Assembly (NCBI RefSeq): GCF_024218795.1
Contig: NZ_CP100400.1
Span: 1,178,001-1,242,000 of the forward strand
Length of the DNA stretch: 64,000 nucleotides
Direction of reading: 5' to 3'
DNA from: Halorussus aquaticus
GTDB taxonomy: Archaea; Halobacteriota; Halobacteria; Halobacteriales; Haladaptataceae
Part shown: piece after piece, positions 43,188-51,480 of the stretch
How positions within the stretch are numbered: position 1 is the stretch's first letter
How the letters are laid out: every line of letters starts with the position of its first letter
Program-made: the position numbers and the translations under genes
The notes under the pieces: model-generated
Databases searched by the model: none
What the model was told of the DNA's origin: nothing
What the model saw: only the letters and a program-made list of their open reading frames with translations

Positions 43188-44141
43188 ATGACTGAACGCC
43201 GGTCGCGCTTGGTCGCGGCGAGCGCCGCTCTCGCGCTCTTGCTCGTCGCGGCCGGGTGCGTGGGCGGTCTCTCGGGTGAGACCGGGACGACGACAGACGC
43301 GCCCGACTCCGCGGTCCCGACGAGCGACGCGACTTCGACCGCCGACTCGGCCGGTACTCCCTCGGCCGCCGAAATCCTCCAGCGCGTGCAGGAGAAACAG
43401 CGGTCGGTCGAGGGCTACAGCGCGACGCTCTCCTACGGAACGAACATCTCCCTGACGAACGGGAGTTCGCTCTCGCGCCAGCACAGCGAGCGACTCGCCG
43501 TGAGATACGGGAACGACAGCGCGCCGTCGTCCTACCGCCGGGTCTCGCTCTCCGACGGCGACCGACGCCGAGTCGAAGTGGCGAACGCCGACCAGTTCGT
43601 CTCCTACAACGTGACCAGCGAGCGGTATCGGTACACCGAGCGGTCGGGCGAGGACCACTTCGGGCAGCACTACACGCTCGACGAAGTGGACAGGGCGGGC
43701 GACCCCGAAGTCCTCACGCGCGAGAACCACGCGAGTTACGAGGGCACCGAGACGGTGAACGGCCGCGAGGCGTACGTCGTCACGTTCGAGGCGAAGGAAC
43801 ACCCGAACGGCCCCGAATCGACCGCCACGGCGTACTTCGCCGAGCAGACCTACTGGTTCGACACCGAGACCGGCATCCTGCTGAAGCACGTCGCCCACAA
43901 GCCGGTCCGGCGGTTCAATCAGGCGATGTCGGAGTACCGAGACCCCCGCAACGACACCGGCGGACTCCGCGACGATAACGGGGACGACGCGGTCTACCTC
44001 GAACACAAGGTACGAACGACGCAGCTCTCGAACCTGACGGTGAACCCCGACTTCGAGTCGGGAACCTTCGAGTTCGAACCGCCCGAGGACGCTCAACCGG
44101 TGGGCGCGCCCGAGGACGACGAACCGGAAGACGACGAGTAG
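43188..44141 (+). CDS. Secreted lipoprotein with LolA/DUF2092-like outer domain
   Basis: The N-terminus MTERRSRLVAASAALALLLVAAGC ends in a lipobox (VAAGC, Cys about 24), followed by a Thr/Ser/Asp linker (residues 30-62). The outer domain (EILQRVQEKQRSVEGYSATL, VSLSDGDRRRVEVANADQFV, YTERSGEDHFGQHYTLDEV, VNGREAYVVTFEAKE, TAYFAEQTYWFDTETGILLK) has the periodic strand/helix pattern of LolA-like and DUF2092 proteins. These carry lipids or act as chaperones in bacteria. The C-terminus is an acidic tail. The frame is open upstream to 42993, overlapping the Spo0M gene; the Met at 43188 fits the signal peptide. Function unknown. Confidence 0.78.
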   Translation: MTERRSRLVAASAALALLLVAAGCVGGLSGETGTTTDAPDSAVPTSDATSTADSAGTPSAAEILQRVQEKQRSVEGYSATLSYGTNISLTNGSSLSRQHSERLAVRYGNDSAPSSYRRVSLSDGDRRRVEVANADQFVSYNVTSERYRYTERSGEDHFGQHYTLDEVDRAGDPEVLTRENHASYEGTETVNGREAYVVTFEAKEHPNGPESTATAYFAEQTYWFDTETGILLKHVAHKPVRRFNQAMSEYRDPRNDTGGLRDDNGDDAVYLEHKVRTTQLSNLTVNPDFESGTFEFEPPEDAQPVGAPEDDEPEDDE

Positions 44142-44253
44142 CGTTTCACCGCGTGCCGGATTTCTTCGTCTCCACTCACTGGCAGCCGACGGTTCGGTTC
44201 CGGCGGCGTTCGCTGCCAAACGCTTACCTCGGCCCGCCGACAACCCACGTCCC

Positions 44254-45153
44254 ATGAAGCAGTTCCCGGCCGTTCCTCGCGCCGAAGACGCCCCCTCGGA
44301 CCTCCTCGACTCGGGCCACCTCTGGATTCAGGAGCAGGTGGACGGTGTACACCTCCGTTTCAGACTCCGGGAGTCCGGTCTCCTCGAGTTCGGCGACCGG
44401 CGTCGGACCTACGACGCCGACGAGATTCCGCTCGGATACCGCCGCGCGGTCCGGCACGTCCGCGAGGCGTTCGACCGGGAGGCGCTCCGGGCGGCGCGCG
44501 AGGACCCCTCCTCTGTCGTCTTCTTCGGCGTGGCGACGGTGCGCCGCGCCATCGACTACGACTGGGACCGGACGCCTCCGTTTCTGGGTTTCGACGCGTG
44601 GGACGCCGCCGAGCGAGACTCGGCGGGCAGTCGGACGGAAGGCGACGACGCGGACGGCGGGCGCTTCCTGCCGCCCGATGCGGTCGAGCGGGCGTACGAC
44701 CGCCTCGGTCTCGACGCCGTGAACGCCTTCGAGAAGGAGGTCCGTGCGACCGACTTCGACCCCGAGAGCTACGAGGTGCCCGACTCGGCGTGGTACGACG
44801 GTCCCGCCGCGGGCGTCGTGGTCCGGAACAAGACCGGCCAGCGCGCGGTGATTCCGCACCCGGACGTTCGGGGGAGCGACGACGGGTCACCCGCGGACGA
44901 CCCGGTTCCGACCGAGGCGTCCGCCGACGAACTCGCCGCGGCGTACGCGACCGACGAGCGAATCCGGAGCGTCGCCCGCGAACTCGAAACCCGCGGGCGT
45001 CCGGTCGCGTTCGACGCCGTATTCGACCGACTCGTCAGGGACATCGCGCGCGAGGAGTACGCCGACCTCTTCGACGGCGACCGGTCTGTCGATACGTCGG
45101 CGTTCCGCTCGGCGGTGGCGGCGCGGACGCAGGAGCGCCTCGACGCGGAGTAG
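44254..45153 (+). CDS. RNA-ligase/nucleotidyltransferase-fold protein lacking the catalytic lysine
   Basis: The layout follows ATP-dependent RNA ligases: a motif I region LWIQEQVDGVHLRFRL, a nucleotide-side strand FGDRRRTY, a motif III-like VVFFGVATVRRAIDYDW then PPFLGFDAWD, and a motif IV-like PAAGVVVRNKTGQRAVIP. The key residues are changed. The motif I Lys (KxDG) is Gln28; motif III lacks the Glu after FG (Val93); motif IV reads AGVVVR rather than EGVVVR. So the fold is recognisable but adenylylation should be impossible by the standard mechanism. The C-terminal about 90 residues (ELAAAYATDERIRSVARELE...) form a helical domain. I know of no named family. Confidence 0.6.
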   Translation: MKQFPAVPRAEDAPSDLLDSGHLWIQEQVDGVHLRFRLRESGLLEFGDRRRTYDADEIPLGYRRAVRHVREAFDREALRAAREDPSSVVFFGVATVRRAIDYDWDRTPPFLGFDAWDAAERDSAGSRTEGDDADGGRFLPPDAVERAYDRLGLDAVNAFEKEVRATDFDPESYEVPDSAWYDGPAAGVVVRNKTGQRAVIPHPDVRGSDDGSPADDPVPTEASADELAAAYATDERIRSVARELETRGRPVAFDAVFDRLVRDIAREEYADLFDGDRSVDTSAFRSAVAARTQERLDAE

Positions 45154-45168
45154 TCGGCGGTCGGCGAC

Positions 45169-45549
45169 TCAGAACCCGAGCGTCCGCCGGAGCCGCGTCA
45201 CGAGACCGCTGTCGGAGGTGGGGAGTTCGCGGGCCAGCGCGTCGAGTTCGCCGTCGCCGAACCTGTCGTCGGCGCGGGCCTCGCGCAACCATCCCTCCCA
45301 CTCGCTCTCGGTCAGGGTGCCCCGCGACTCGGGACCCCACTGCTCGACCAGCGCCTCGCGCTCCCGGAACGGGATGTCCATCTCGCCGCCGCCCCAGTGG
45401 AGCGGCGAGAGCCAGAACTCGTACTCGGCGTCCTCGTTCGCGGACTCGTCACCGCCCGGGAACACGACGCGGTAGGGGTAGCCGTTGTAGAGGAACACGT
45501 CGTCGGACGTGACGGTGTCGCCGTTCGGGAGTTCGAGGGTCCGAGTCAT
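45169..45549 (-). CDS. Conserved haloarchaeal hypothetical protein (126 aa)
   Basis: A soluble protein with a beta-rich start (LELPNGDTVTSDDVFLYNGYPYRVVF), an aromatic segment (YEFWLSPLHWGGGEMDIPF), a helical part (REREALVEQWGPES and TESEWEGWLREARADDRFG) and a basic end. The Trp/Tyr-rich 'FWLSPLHWGGG' block is distinctive. It converges with the ligase-like gene (15 nt apart). I recognise no domain and infer no function. Confidence 0.6.
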   Translation of the reverse strand: MTRTLELPNGDTVTSDDVFLYNGYPYRVVFPGGDESANEDAEYEFWLSPLHWGGGEMDIPFREREALVEQWGPESRGTLTESEWEGWLREARADDRFGDGELDALARELPTSDSGLVTRLRRTLGF

Positions 45550-45653
45550 TAGTTGGAGGATAGTTAGAGCGCCGGACGCTTGAGGATTTCCCGCGAGGAG
45601 CGCCCGTTCGTCCTGTGACGGCGGACCCGCCAGCTATCTTGCGTGGAACGCAC

Positions 45654-46634
45654 TCAGAGCAGGTCGCGGTTCCTGTAGTAGAGGATACCTGCGACCGGCG
45701 CGAGCACCGTCCAGACGAGGAGGACCACCGCCGCGAACGGGTAGCCGGTCGCCACCGTCGAGACTCCCTCGAACGGTGTCGAGAGGAGCGGATGGCCGTC
45801 CCCGACCGGTGCGAACAGCGTCGTGAGCTTCACGTAGGCGTTGATTGGGTTGAGTCGTCCGACCCAGAAGTACCACTCGGGTAGCGGGAACTGGTCCTCG
45901 ACGCCCTGCAGGAGGACGAACTGGAACGCGGGCCACCCGGCCCGGAGGACGGCGAACACGGCGATGACGACCGCGACGGCTCGGTTCGAGCTGTCGGCGT
46001 ACGCCGACGCGGTGAGTCCGATGCCGACGAACAACAGCGCGTACGGGACCGAGACGAGCGTGAGACCGACCATCCCGAGCAGCGAACCGCTCTCGAAGGT
46101 GAACGCGACGACGACGCCCGTCAGCGCGAGGCAGACCACCAGCGGGACGACCACGACCGCCGACCGCGAGAGGTACTTGCCGACGTACGCCTCGTCGCGG
46201 GAGTTCGGCAGGCCCAGCAGGAAGCGGACGCTCCCCGTCTCGCGCTCGCCGACCAGCGCGGCGTAGCTCCCGACGAGACAGACCAGCGGGAGCACGAACG
46301 ACAGCCCGGACCCGACCGCGAGGACGGCGAGTTCCATCCCCGGCCGCACTCCGGTTCGGGGGTCCGAGAGCGCGAGCGCCCCCGCGACGGCGAGGACGGT
46401 GAACGCGACCACGACGCCCGCTATCTGCTTCGGGTTGCCGAGGAAGACGAGCGCGGCGATGGACCCGACGGTGAGGAGTCCGCCCACCCCGGCGAGCGCG
46501 GCCACGTCGGACGCCAGCGCGAACAGGCCGACTGCGACCACGGTGGTGAGCGCGACGATGGCGCTCACCGCGGTGCCGGTCCGCGAGCGGTAGACGCTCG
46601 TCAGGTCGCGCCGGAACACGTCTGCTCGGCTCAC
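45654..46634 (-). CDS. ABC-2 type permease (second exporter)
   Basis: The 326-aa protein has about ten hydrophobic stretches that can form the usual six core helices plus extra N-terminal ones. The class signature loop is present: VGERETGSVRFLLGLPNSRDE (about residues 130-150), nearly the same as ERESGSLKLLLSLPHSR in the permease at 8030. The start overlaps the ATPase stop by 4 nt. Compared with that permease, it has additional N-terminal helices (about residues 20-100). It exports an unknown substrate. Confidence 0.9.
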   Translation of the reverse strand: MSRADVFRRDLTSVYRSRTGTAVSAIVALTTVVAVGLFALASDVAALAGVGGLLTVGSIAALVFLGNPKQIAGVVVAFTVLAVAGALALSDPRTGVRPGMELAVLAVGSGLSFVLPLVCLVGSYAALVGERETGSVRFLLGLPNSRDEAYVGKYLSRSAVVVVPLVVCLALTGVVVAFTFESGSLLGMVGLTLVSVPYALLFVGIGLTASAYADSSNRAVAVVIAVFAVLRAGWPAFQFVLLQGVEDQFPLPEWYFWVGRLNPINAYVKLTTLFAPVGDGHPLLSTPFEGVSTVATGYPFAAVVLLVWTVLAPVAGILYYRNRDLL

Positions 46635-47542
46635 GCGGTCCCCTCCGTGTACTTCGAGAACACGTCAGAGAGCGAGGCGTCCCGGACCTCGAAGTCCTCG
46701 AAGACGCCCGCGTCGGCCACCGCGTTCAGCGCGCGGAGTTTCGCCTCGCCGCCGTCGTCGCAGTCGATTTCGATCCGACCGTGGCGCGCTCGGACCTCGC
46801 GGACGCCGTCGAGTTCCCGGAGGTCGGCCACCAGCGCGTCGGGGACGGCCGACACCCGCACCGAGAGCGTCGTCCCCGCGCCGAGTTCTCGCCGGAGTTC
46901 CTCGACACCACCAGAGGCCGCGAGCGACCCGTCGAGCAGGATACCGATGCGGTCGGCGACGGCGTCCACCTGTTCGAGGATGTGGCTGGAGAAGAAGACG
47001 GTCGCGCCCCGTTCGGCCTCCTCGGTCACGACCTCTCGGAGGGTCCGCGCGCCGTTCGGGTCGAGTCCGGTGGAGGGTTCGTCGAGGACGAGCAGGTCGG
47101 GGTCGCCGACCAGCGCGACGGCGAGCGCCATCCGCTGGCGCATCCCCTTCGAGTAGCCACCGGCGCGCCGGTCCGCGGCGTCCGCGAGTCCGACGCGTTC
47201 GAGGAGCGCGTCGGGGTCGTCGCCGGCGTCCTTCGTGTCGATGGCGTGCTTGACGTGTTCGCGGCCCGTGAGGTTCGGGTAGGCTCCGTAGCCTTCGAGC
47301 AACAGCCCCGACCGCTCGCGGACCGCCACGGAGTCGCGCTGGGCGTCGCGGCCGAACACCCGAATCTCGCCGCTCGTCGGTTTCGTGAAGTCGAGCATCG
47401 CGTTGATGGTCGTGGACTTGCCCGCGCCGTTCGGGCCGAGGAAGCCGAACACCTCGCCCTCCTCGACCGTAAGCGAGAGACCGTCTACTGCCGTCACGTC
47501 GTCGAACCGTTTGGACAGATTATCTATCTCGATGACTGACAT
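46631..47542 (-). CDS. ABC transporter ATPase (second exporter)
   Basis: This is the partner of the permease at 45654 (4-nt overlap). Walker A GPNGAGKST, signature GGYSKGMRQRM, Walker B LLVLDEPSTGLDP and FFSSHILEQV are near-identical to the ATPase at 8905. From the Met at 47542 (MSVIEIDNLSKRF) it is 303 aa, with the same C-terminal extra domain (RIEIDCDDGGEAKLRALNAV...ASLSDVFSKYT). The two systems are evident paralogues. The open frame extends to 48901 antisense to the RNase gene; that part is not coding. Confidence 0.92.
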   Translation of the reverse strand: MSVIEIDNLSKRFDDVTAVDGLSLTVEEGEVFGFLGPNGAGKSTTINAMLDFTKPTSGEIRVFGRDAQRDSVAVRERSGLLLEGYGAYPNLTGREHVKHAIDTKDAGDDPDALLERVGLADAADRRAGGYSKGMRQRMALAVALVGDPDLLVLDEPSTGLDPNGARTLREVVTEEAERGATVFFSSHILEQVDAVADRIGILLDGSLAASGGVEELRRELGAGTTLSVRVSAVPDALVADLRELDGVREVRARHGRIEIDCDDGGEAKLRALNAVADAGVFEDFEVRDASLSDVFSKYTEGTA

Positions 47543-47779
47543 TGGGGTCTTGGTATCGTTGGCACAGCGGCGCGGAATAAGTCTTCTCACCGTCTCGAAG
47601 CAGTCTTCGGTCGCAAATCTACGCAACCGCCTGCTCTCGCTGGGTGAGGGACGCACCTTCTTGGCGGACTGAAAGGGCCGAGGACTTTCGAGGGTACAGT
47701 TCCCCATTCGAGAGTGCGTCTGCTTGCTCGCGTGTCGGAACCGACGGACGAAAAGGCTCGCACCGAGTAGCCCCCGGTA

Positions 47780-49060
47780 ATGAACGTCGAATTTCTCGGT
47801 GGTGCCCGCGAAATCGGGCGGAGCGCGGTCCTCGTGGACGACTCGCTCCTGCTCGACTACGGGATGGCCACCGGCAACCCGCCCTCCTTCCCGGTCGGGG
47901 ACCCCGACCCGGACGCCGTGGTCGTGAGCCACGGCCACCTCGACCACGTCGGGGCGGTCCCCTCCCTGCTGTCGGGCGACGCCCGGCCGCCGGTCCACTG
48001 GACGCCGCCGACGCGGGACCTCGCTACGGTGCTGGCCCGCGACACCCTCAAACTCCACGGCGGGAGCTACGACTGCCCGTTCACCGAGGCCGAAATCGAA
48101 CGCCTCTCGCAGGTCTCGGAGACCCACGGCTACCGCGAGACCTTCGAGGCCGCCGGGTACGAGGTCACCTTCTACGACGCGGGCCACATCCCGGGGAGCG
48201 CGCACGTCCTCGTCGACAGCGAGGGACGCAGTCCCTCGGGCAATCGGACGCAGTCCGATGACGACGGCGAGACCCGCCTGCTCTACACCGGCGACTTCCA
48301 CACCGAGGACACCCAACTCCTGTCGGGAACGACCGCGCGGCCGGAGGCGGACGTGGTAATCACGGAATCGACGTACTCCGACGTGGACCACGACCCCCGC
48401 GAGGCCGTCGAGGAGCGATTCGCCGAGAGCGTGCGCACGACCATCTGGGAGGGCGGCACCGTGGTCGTCCCCGCGTTCGCCATCGGTCGGACGCAGGAGA
48501 TGCTCATGGTCTGCGAGACCCACGACATCGACTGCTACGTCGATGGAATGGGACAGAGAGTGACTCGGATTGCGCGCCGGTACCCCGACTTCCTGCGCGA
48601 CGGGGACGCGCTCCAACGGGCGAAGTCCCACGCCAGATTCGTGACCGGACGAGACGGACAGCGCAAGCGCATCGCCGAGAAGAACACGGCGATAGTGACC
48701 ACGAGCGGGATGCTCTCGGGCGGTCCGGCGATGACGTACGTCCCCGAAATCCGCGGGAACCCGACGAACAAGATTACCTTCACCGGGTATCAGGTCGAGG
48801 GGACGCCCGGTCGGGAACTGCTCGACAGGGGCCGTGCGGAAATCGACGGCCGGGTGATGCCGGTCAGCGCGCAGACCGAGGCGTACGACTTCTCGGCGCA
48901 CGCCGACCGGGACGGTCTGCGCGACTTCCTCGACTCGTACCGCGACGCCGAGATTCTAGTGAACCACGGCGACCGGTGCGAGGCGTTCGCCGAGGAACTC
49001 CGCGAGGCGGGGTTCGACGCGACCGCCCCGGAACTCGGGGAGCGCGTTACCGCAGAATAA
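47780..49060 (+). CDS. Beta-CASP metallo-beta-lactamase RNase (archaeal CPSF/RNase J-like)
   Basis: This 426-aa protein has the MBL core: LGGAREIGRSAVLV, VVSHGHLDHVGAVPSL (HxHxDH), FYDAGHIPGSAHV and LLYTGDFH. The beta-CASP insert and motifs include TESTYSDVDH, VPAFAIGRTQEM, IVTTSGMLSGGPA, and FSAHADRDGL as the C-terminal metal ligand. This is the KH-less aCPSF2/RNase J-related class that processes or degrades RNA. Between the strands VLVDS and TRLLYTGDF there is a hydrophilic insert of about 14 residues encoded by two perfect palindromes (48221-48259). The insert is in frame, in a surface turn, so activity is probably kept. Confidence 0.92.
   Translation: MNVEFLGGAREIGRSAVLVDDSLLLDYGMATGNPPSFPVGDPDPDAVVVSHGHLDHVGAVPSLLSGDARPPVHWTPPTRDLATVLARDTLKLHGGSYDCPFTEAEIERLSQVSETHGYRETFEAAGYEVTFYDAGHIPGSAHVLVDSEGRSPSGNRTQSDDDGETRLLYTGDFHTEDTQLLSGTTARPEADVVITESTYSDVDHDPREAVEERFAESVRTTIWEGGTVVVPAFAIGRTQEMLMVCETHDIDCYVDGMGQRVTRIARRYPDFLRDGDALQRAKSHARFVTGRDGQRKRIAEKNTAIVTTSGMLSGGPAMTYVPEIRGNPTNKITFTGYQVEGTPGRELLDRGRAEIDGRVMPVSAQTEAYDFSAHADRDGLRDFLDSYRDAEILVNHGDRCEAFAEELREAGFDATAPELGERVTAE
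48221..48259 (+). repeat. Tandem perfect hairpins inside the RNase gene
   Basis: GAGGGAC-GCA-GTCCCTC (48221-48237) is followed five bases later by ATCGGAC-GCA-GTCCGAT (48243-48259). Each has a perfect 7-bp stem with the same GCA loop and a shared GGACGCAGTCC core. Together they encode the extra EGRSPSGNRTQSDD-type stretch in the protein. The pair looks like an inserted or amplified palindromic element rather than chance. Confidence 0.7.
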
Positions 49061-49107
49061 CGCGTAGGGCGCAGAATCGGCGGCTCAATAGACAATATGC
49101 GGAAACG

Positions 49108-49386
49108 CTACCCGCCGCCGTCCCCACCGAAGCTCCCTTTCTGCATCTCCAGTTCCTTTTCGCGGCGGGTTCGCTCGTCGTCCGAGTCCGGTGTCGGTTT
49201 CTCGGTCTCTCGTTCGGATTGCCGAACTGCCAGCGCCCAGCCGAGACCGTACACGACGACGGCGCACCCGATTCCGGGCACCGTGCCGAAGAGAGCCGCT
49301 CCGACGAGAAACGTCGCGATACCCAACACCGGGCCACCGAGAAGAGCGTACCCGAGATTCTCGGTTGCGAACCGTCGTATCCTCAT
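49108..49386 (-). CDS. Small membrane protein (92 aa)
   Basis: From the Met at 49386 (MRIRRFATENLGYALL) there are two helices (about residues 12-32 and 35-53), then a charged tail (ERETEKPTPDSDDERTRREKELEMQ) ending in a Gly-rich GSFGGDGGG. The basic start and acidic tail suggest a cytoplasmic C-terminus. It converges with the RNase gene. Function unknown. Confidence 0.6.
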   Translation of the reverse strand: MRIRRFATENLGYALLGGPVLGIATFLVGAALFGTVPGIGCAVVVYGLGWALAVRQSERETEKPTPDSDDERTRREKELEMQKGSFGGDGGG

Positions 49387-49537
49387 GTCGAACCGTTGTG
49401 AACCGCGGCGCAAATGTTTTGTCCAAATTAGCGGTTGTCTGACGAACTCCACCGACCCGAATCTTCGGCTCTCGCCAGAAACGGCGCGTGAGTCCGTTCG
49501 GGCGACCGACCGAGGGGCGACGCCGAACCGTCGCCGG

Positions 49538-50677
49538 TCAGTCTCGGAGCGCCTCGACCGGGCGCTCGTTGGCGGCCTTCCACGCGGGGTAGAGACCGCT
49601 TATCACCGCCGCGCCGACGCCGAACGCGAACCCGAGACCGATGTACCAGAACCCCTTTGACGTGAACGCGAACGGGTCGCCGAGGAGTTGCAGGTTGATG
49701 AGCAGGCCGAGCGCGACGCTCAGCGCGGCACCGACGAGCGCGCCGACGAGTCCGAGGAGCGCCGACTCCCCGAGCATGAGTCGCAGGATGTCGTACCGGC
49801 CGTAGCCGACCGCCCGGAGCACGCCGATCTCCTCGCGGCGCTCGATGACGCTCATCAACTGGACGTTCAGGATGGAGATGCCCGCGACCAGCAGCGAGAT
49901 GCCGCCCACGCCGAGCAGGAAGAGGTTGATAGTGGACATCTGCTGGTTGAACCGCTCGATGGAGTCCTTGAAGTCGATGATGCGGTAGCGGTCCTCGCGG
50001 CCGAACCCGAGTCGGTTGCGGAGCATCACCGCGGTCTGGTTCGCCTCCGTCGGGGAGTCCGCTCGAATCTGGACCTGCGTGTAGTTGTCGCCCGGGAACG
50101 TCGATATCGGGACGAGAACGCCGTCGTCGAGACTCTGGAACGCGCCGCCGCGCGGTTGGTCTTCGAGGACGGCCGCGATGCGGTGGGACTCCCCGCCGAG
50201 CGTGATGCTGTCGCCGGGACCGATATCGTAGGTGTCGGCCGTCTCCGCGCCGACCAACACCTGCTTGCGCCACGCGTCGGGTATCGTCCCCCGCTCGGGC
50301 GAGAGGCGCTCTCGGGCGCCCTCCACGCCGTAAACCGAGACCGTGCCGGACTGCCGGAGGTGCGTGAGTCTCTCTCGGCGCTGCTTCAGCGCGTACACGT
50401 CGTCGTCGCCGTCCACGTACGACTTCACCTTCGAGACCTGACTCTGGGAGAGGACCCTGTCGGCGTCCTCGCCGGGGAACACTAGGACCGTGTTTCCGAA
50501 CGTCGCACCCTGAAGGAACGAGAGTTTGAACGCGACGCCGAACACGCCCAGCGAGGCGATGGCGACGACGCCGATGACGACGCCGAGCATCGCCAGCGCC
50601 GACCGGGTCTTGGCGCGAGCGAGGTTCCTGCGGGCAAGCATCGCCAGCGGGAAGCGCTCGAACAGCCAGTCGATCAT
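49538..50677 (-). CDS. FtsX/MacB-type ABC permease
   Basis: The 379-aa protein begins with the elbow plus TM1 pattern of MacB/LolC permeases (LARRNLARAKTRSALAMLGVVIGV). A large extracytoplasmic domain follows (about residues 55-250) and then three helices near the C-terminus (NLFLLGVGGISLLVAGISI, LGLVGALVGAALSVALG, IGLGFAFGVGAAVISGLYPAW). The ERREEIGVLRAVGYGRYDIL segment is the MacB/FtsX coupling helix signature. It is downstream of its ATPase with a 4-nt overlap. These systems do mechanotransmission or lipoprotein/peptide handling rather than classical import; the partner is likely the anchored protein at 51470. Confidence 0.92.
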   Translation of the reverse strand: MIDWLFERFPLAMLARRNLARAKTRSALAMLGVVIGVVAIASLGVFGVAFKLSFLQGATFGNTVLVFPGEDADRVLSQSQVSKVKSYVDGDDDVYALKQRRERLTHLRQSGTVSVYGVEGARERLSPERGTIPDAWRKQVLVGAETADTYDIGPGDSITLGGESHRIAAVLEDQPRGGAFQSLDDGVLVPISTFPGDNYTQVQIRADSPTEANQTAVMLRNRLGFGREDRYRIIDFKDSIERFNQQMSTINLFLLGVGGISLLVAGISILNVQLMSVIERREEIGVLRAVGYGRYDILRLMLGESALLGLVGALVGAALSVALGLLINLQLLGDPFAFTSKGFWYIGLGFAFGVGAAVISGLYPAWKAANERPVEALRD

Positions 50678-51480
50678 CGGAGATTCCCGTCCACGAGCTC
50701 GATAGTTCGGTCGGCGAACTCGGTCACCTGTTCGTCGTGCGTGACGGCGACCACGGCGACGCCCTCGTCGGTGATGCGACCGAACTCCCCGAGTACCTGC
50801 GACCCCGTGTCGCGGTCGAGGTTGCCGGTCGGTTCGTCGGCGAGCAGGAGGTCGGGGTCGTTGACGAGCGACCGGGCGACCGCGACACGCTGTTTCTGTC
50901 CGCCGGAGAGTTGGTTCGGCAGGTGGTCGAGTCTGTCGCCCAGTCCCACTCGTTCGAGCAGTTCCGTGGCCCGCCGGTGGGTGGTTCGCCGGTCGCGCTC
51001 CAGTAGCCGGGGAACCTTGACGTTCTCGACGGCGGACAGCGTCGGGATGAGGTAGAAGTTCTGGAACACGAACCCGACGGTCCGCTTGCGGAGCTGCGTC
51101 CGCTCGGCGACGGAGAGGTCGCTCACTGCCGTGCCCTCGACCGTGACGGTGCCCTCCGTGGGAGTGTCGAGCAGGCCGAGTTGGTTCAGCAGCGTCGATT
51201 TACCGCTCCCGCTCGGACCGACGATGGCGACGAACTCGCCCGACCGAACCGTGAGGTCGATGCCCTTCAGCGCTCGCAACACCTCTCCGCCGGACTCGTA
51301 CTCCTTGACGAGGTTGCGCGACCGGATGACCGCCGACCCCTGCCGGTCGGTCTCGGCCTCGGCCGCGTCCGCGACCGGACCGCTTTCGGAGGGGACGGAG
51401 CCGTCGTCGGCCGTAACAGGGCCGCTCTCGGGTGTGGCCGAACTATCGTCGGCCGTAACGGGACCGTCGTCAGTCACCAC
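50674..51480 (-). CDS. MacB/LolD-type ABC ATPase
   Basis: Core motifs: Walker A GPSGSGKSTLLN, Q loop FVFQNFYLIP, signature LSGGQKQRVAVARSL, Walker B DLLLADEPTGNLD (the ADEPTGNLD form is diagnostic of the LolD/MacB/FtsE group) and switch His in AVTHDEQV. The N-terminus has a disordered 45-residue extension made of repeats (DDGPVTADDSS, SGPVTADDGS, SGPVADAAE). Start ambiguity follows, because several ATG/GTG codons lie in that extension; the first core residue is about 50. The 5' end overlaps the 3' end of the anchored-protein gene by 11 nt. Confidence 0.92.
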   Translation of the reverse strand: MVTDDGPVTADDSSATPESGPVTADDGSVPSESGPVADAAEAETDRQGSAVIRSRNLVKEYESGGEVLRALKGIDLTVRSGEFVAIVGPSGSGKSTLLNQLGLLDTPTEGTVTVEGTAVSDLSVAERTQLRKRTVGFVFQNFYLIPTLSAVENVKVPRLLERDRRTTHRRATELLERVGLGDRLDHLPNQLSGGQKQRVAVARSLVNDPDLLLADEPTGNLDRDTGSQVLGEFGRITDEGVAVVAVTHDEQVTEFADRTIELVDGNLR

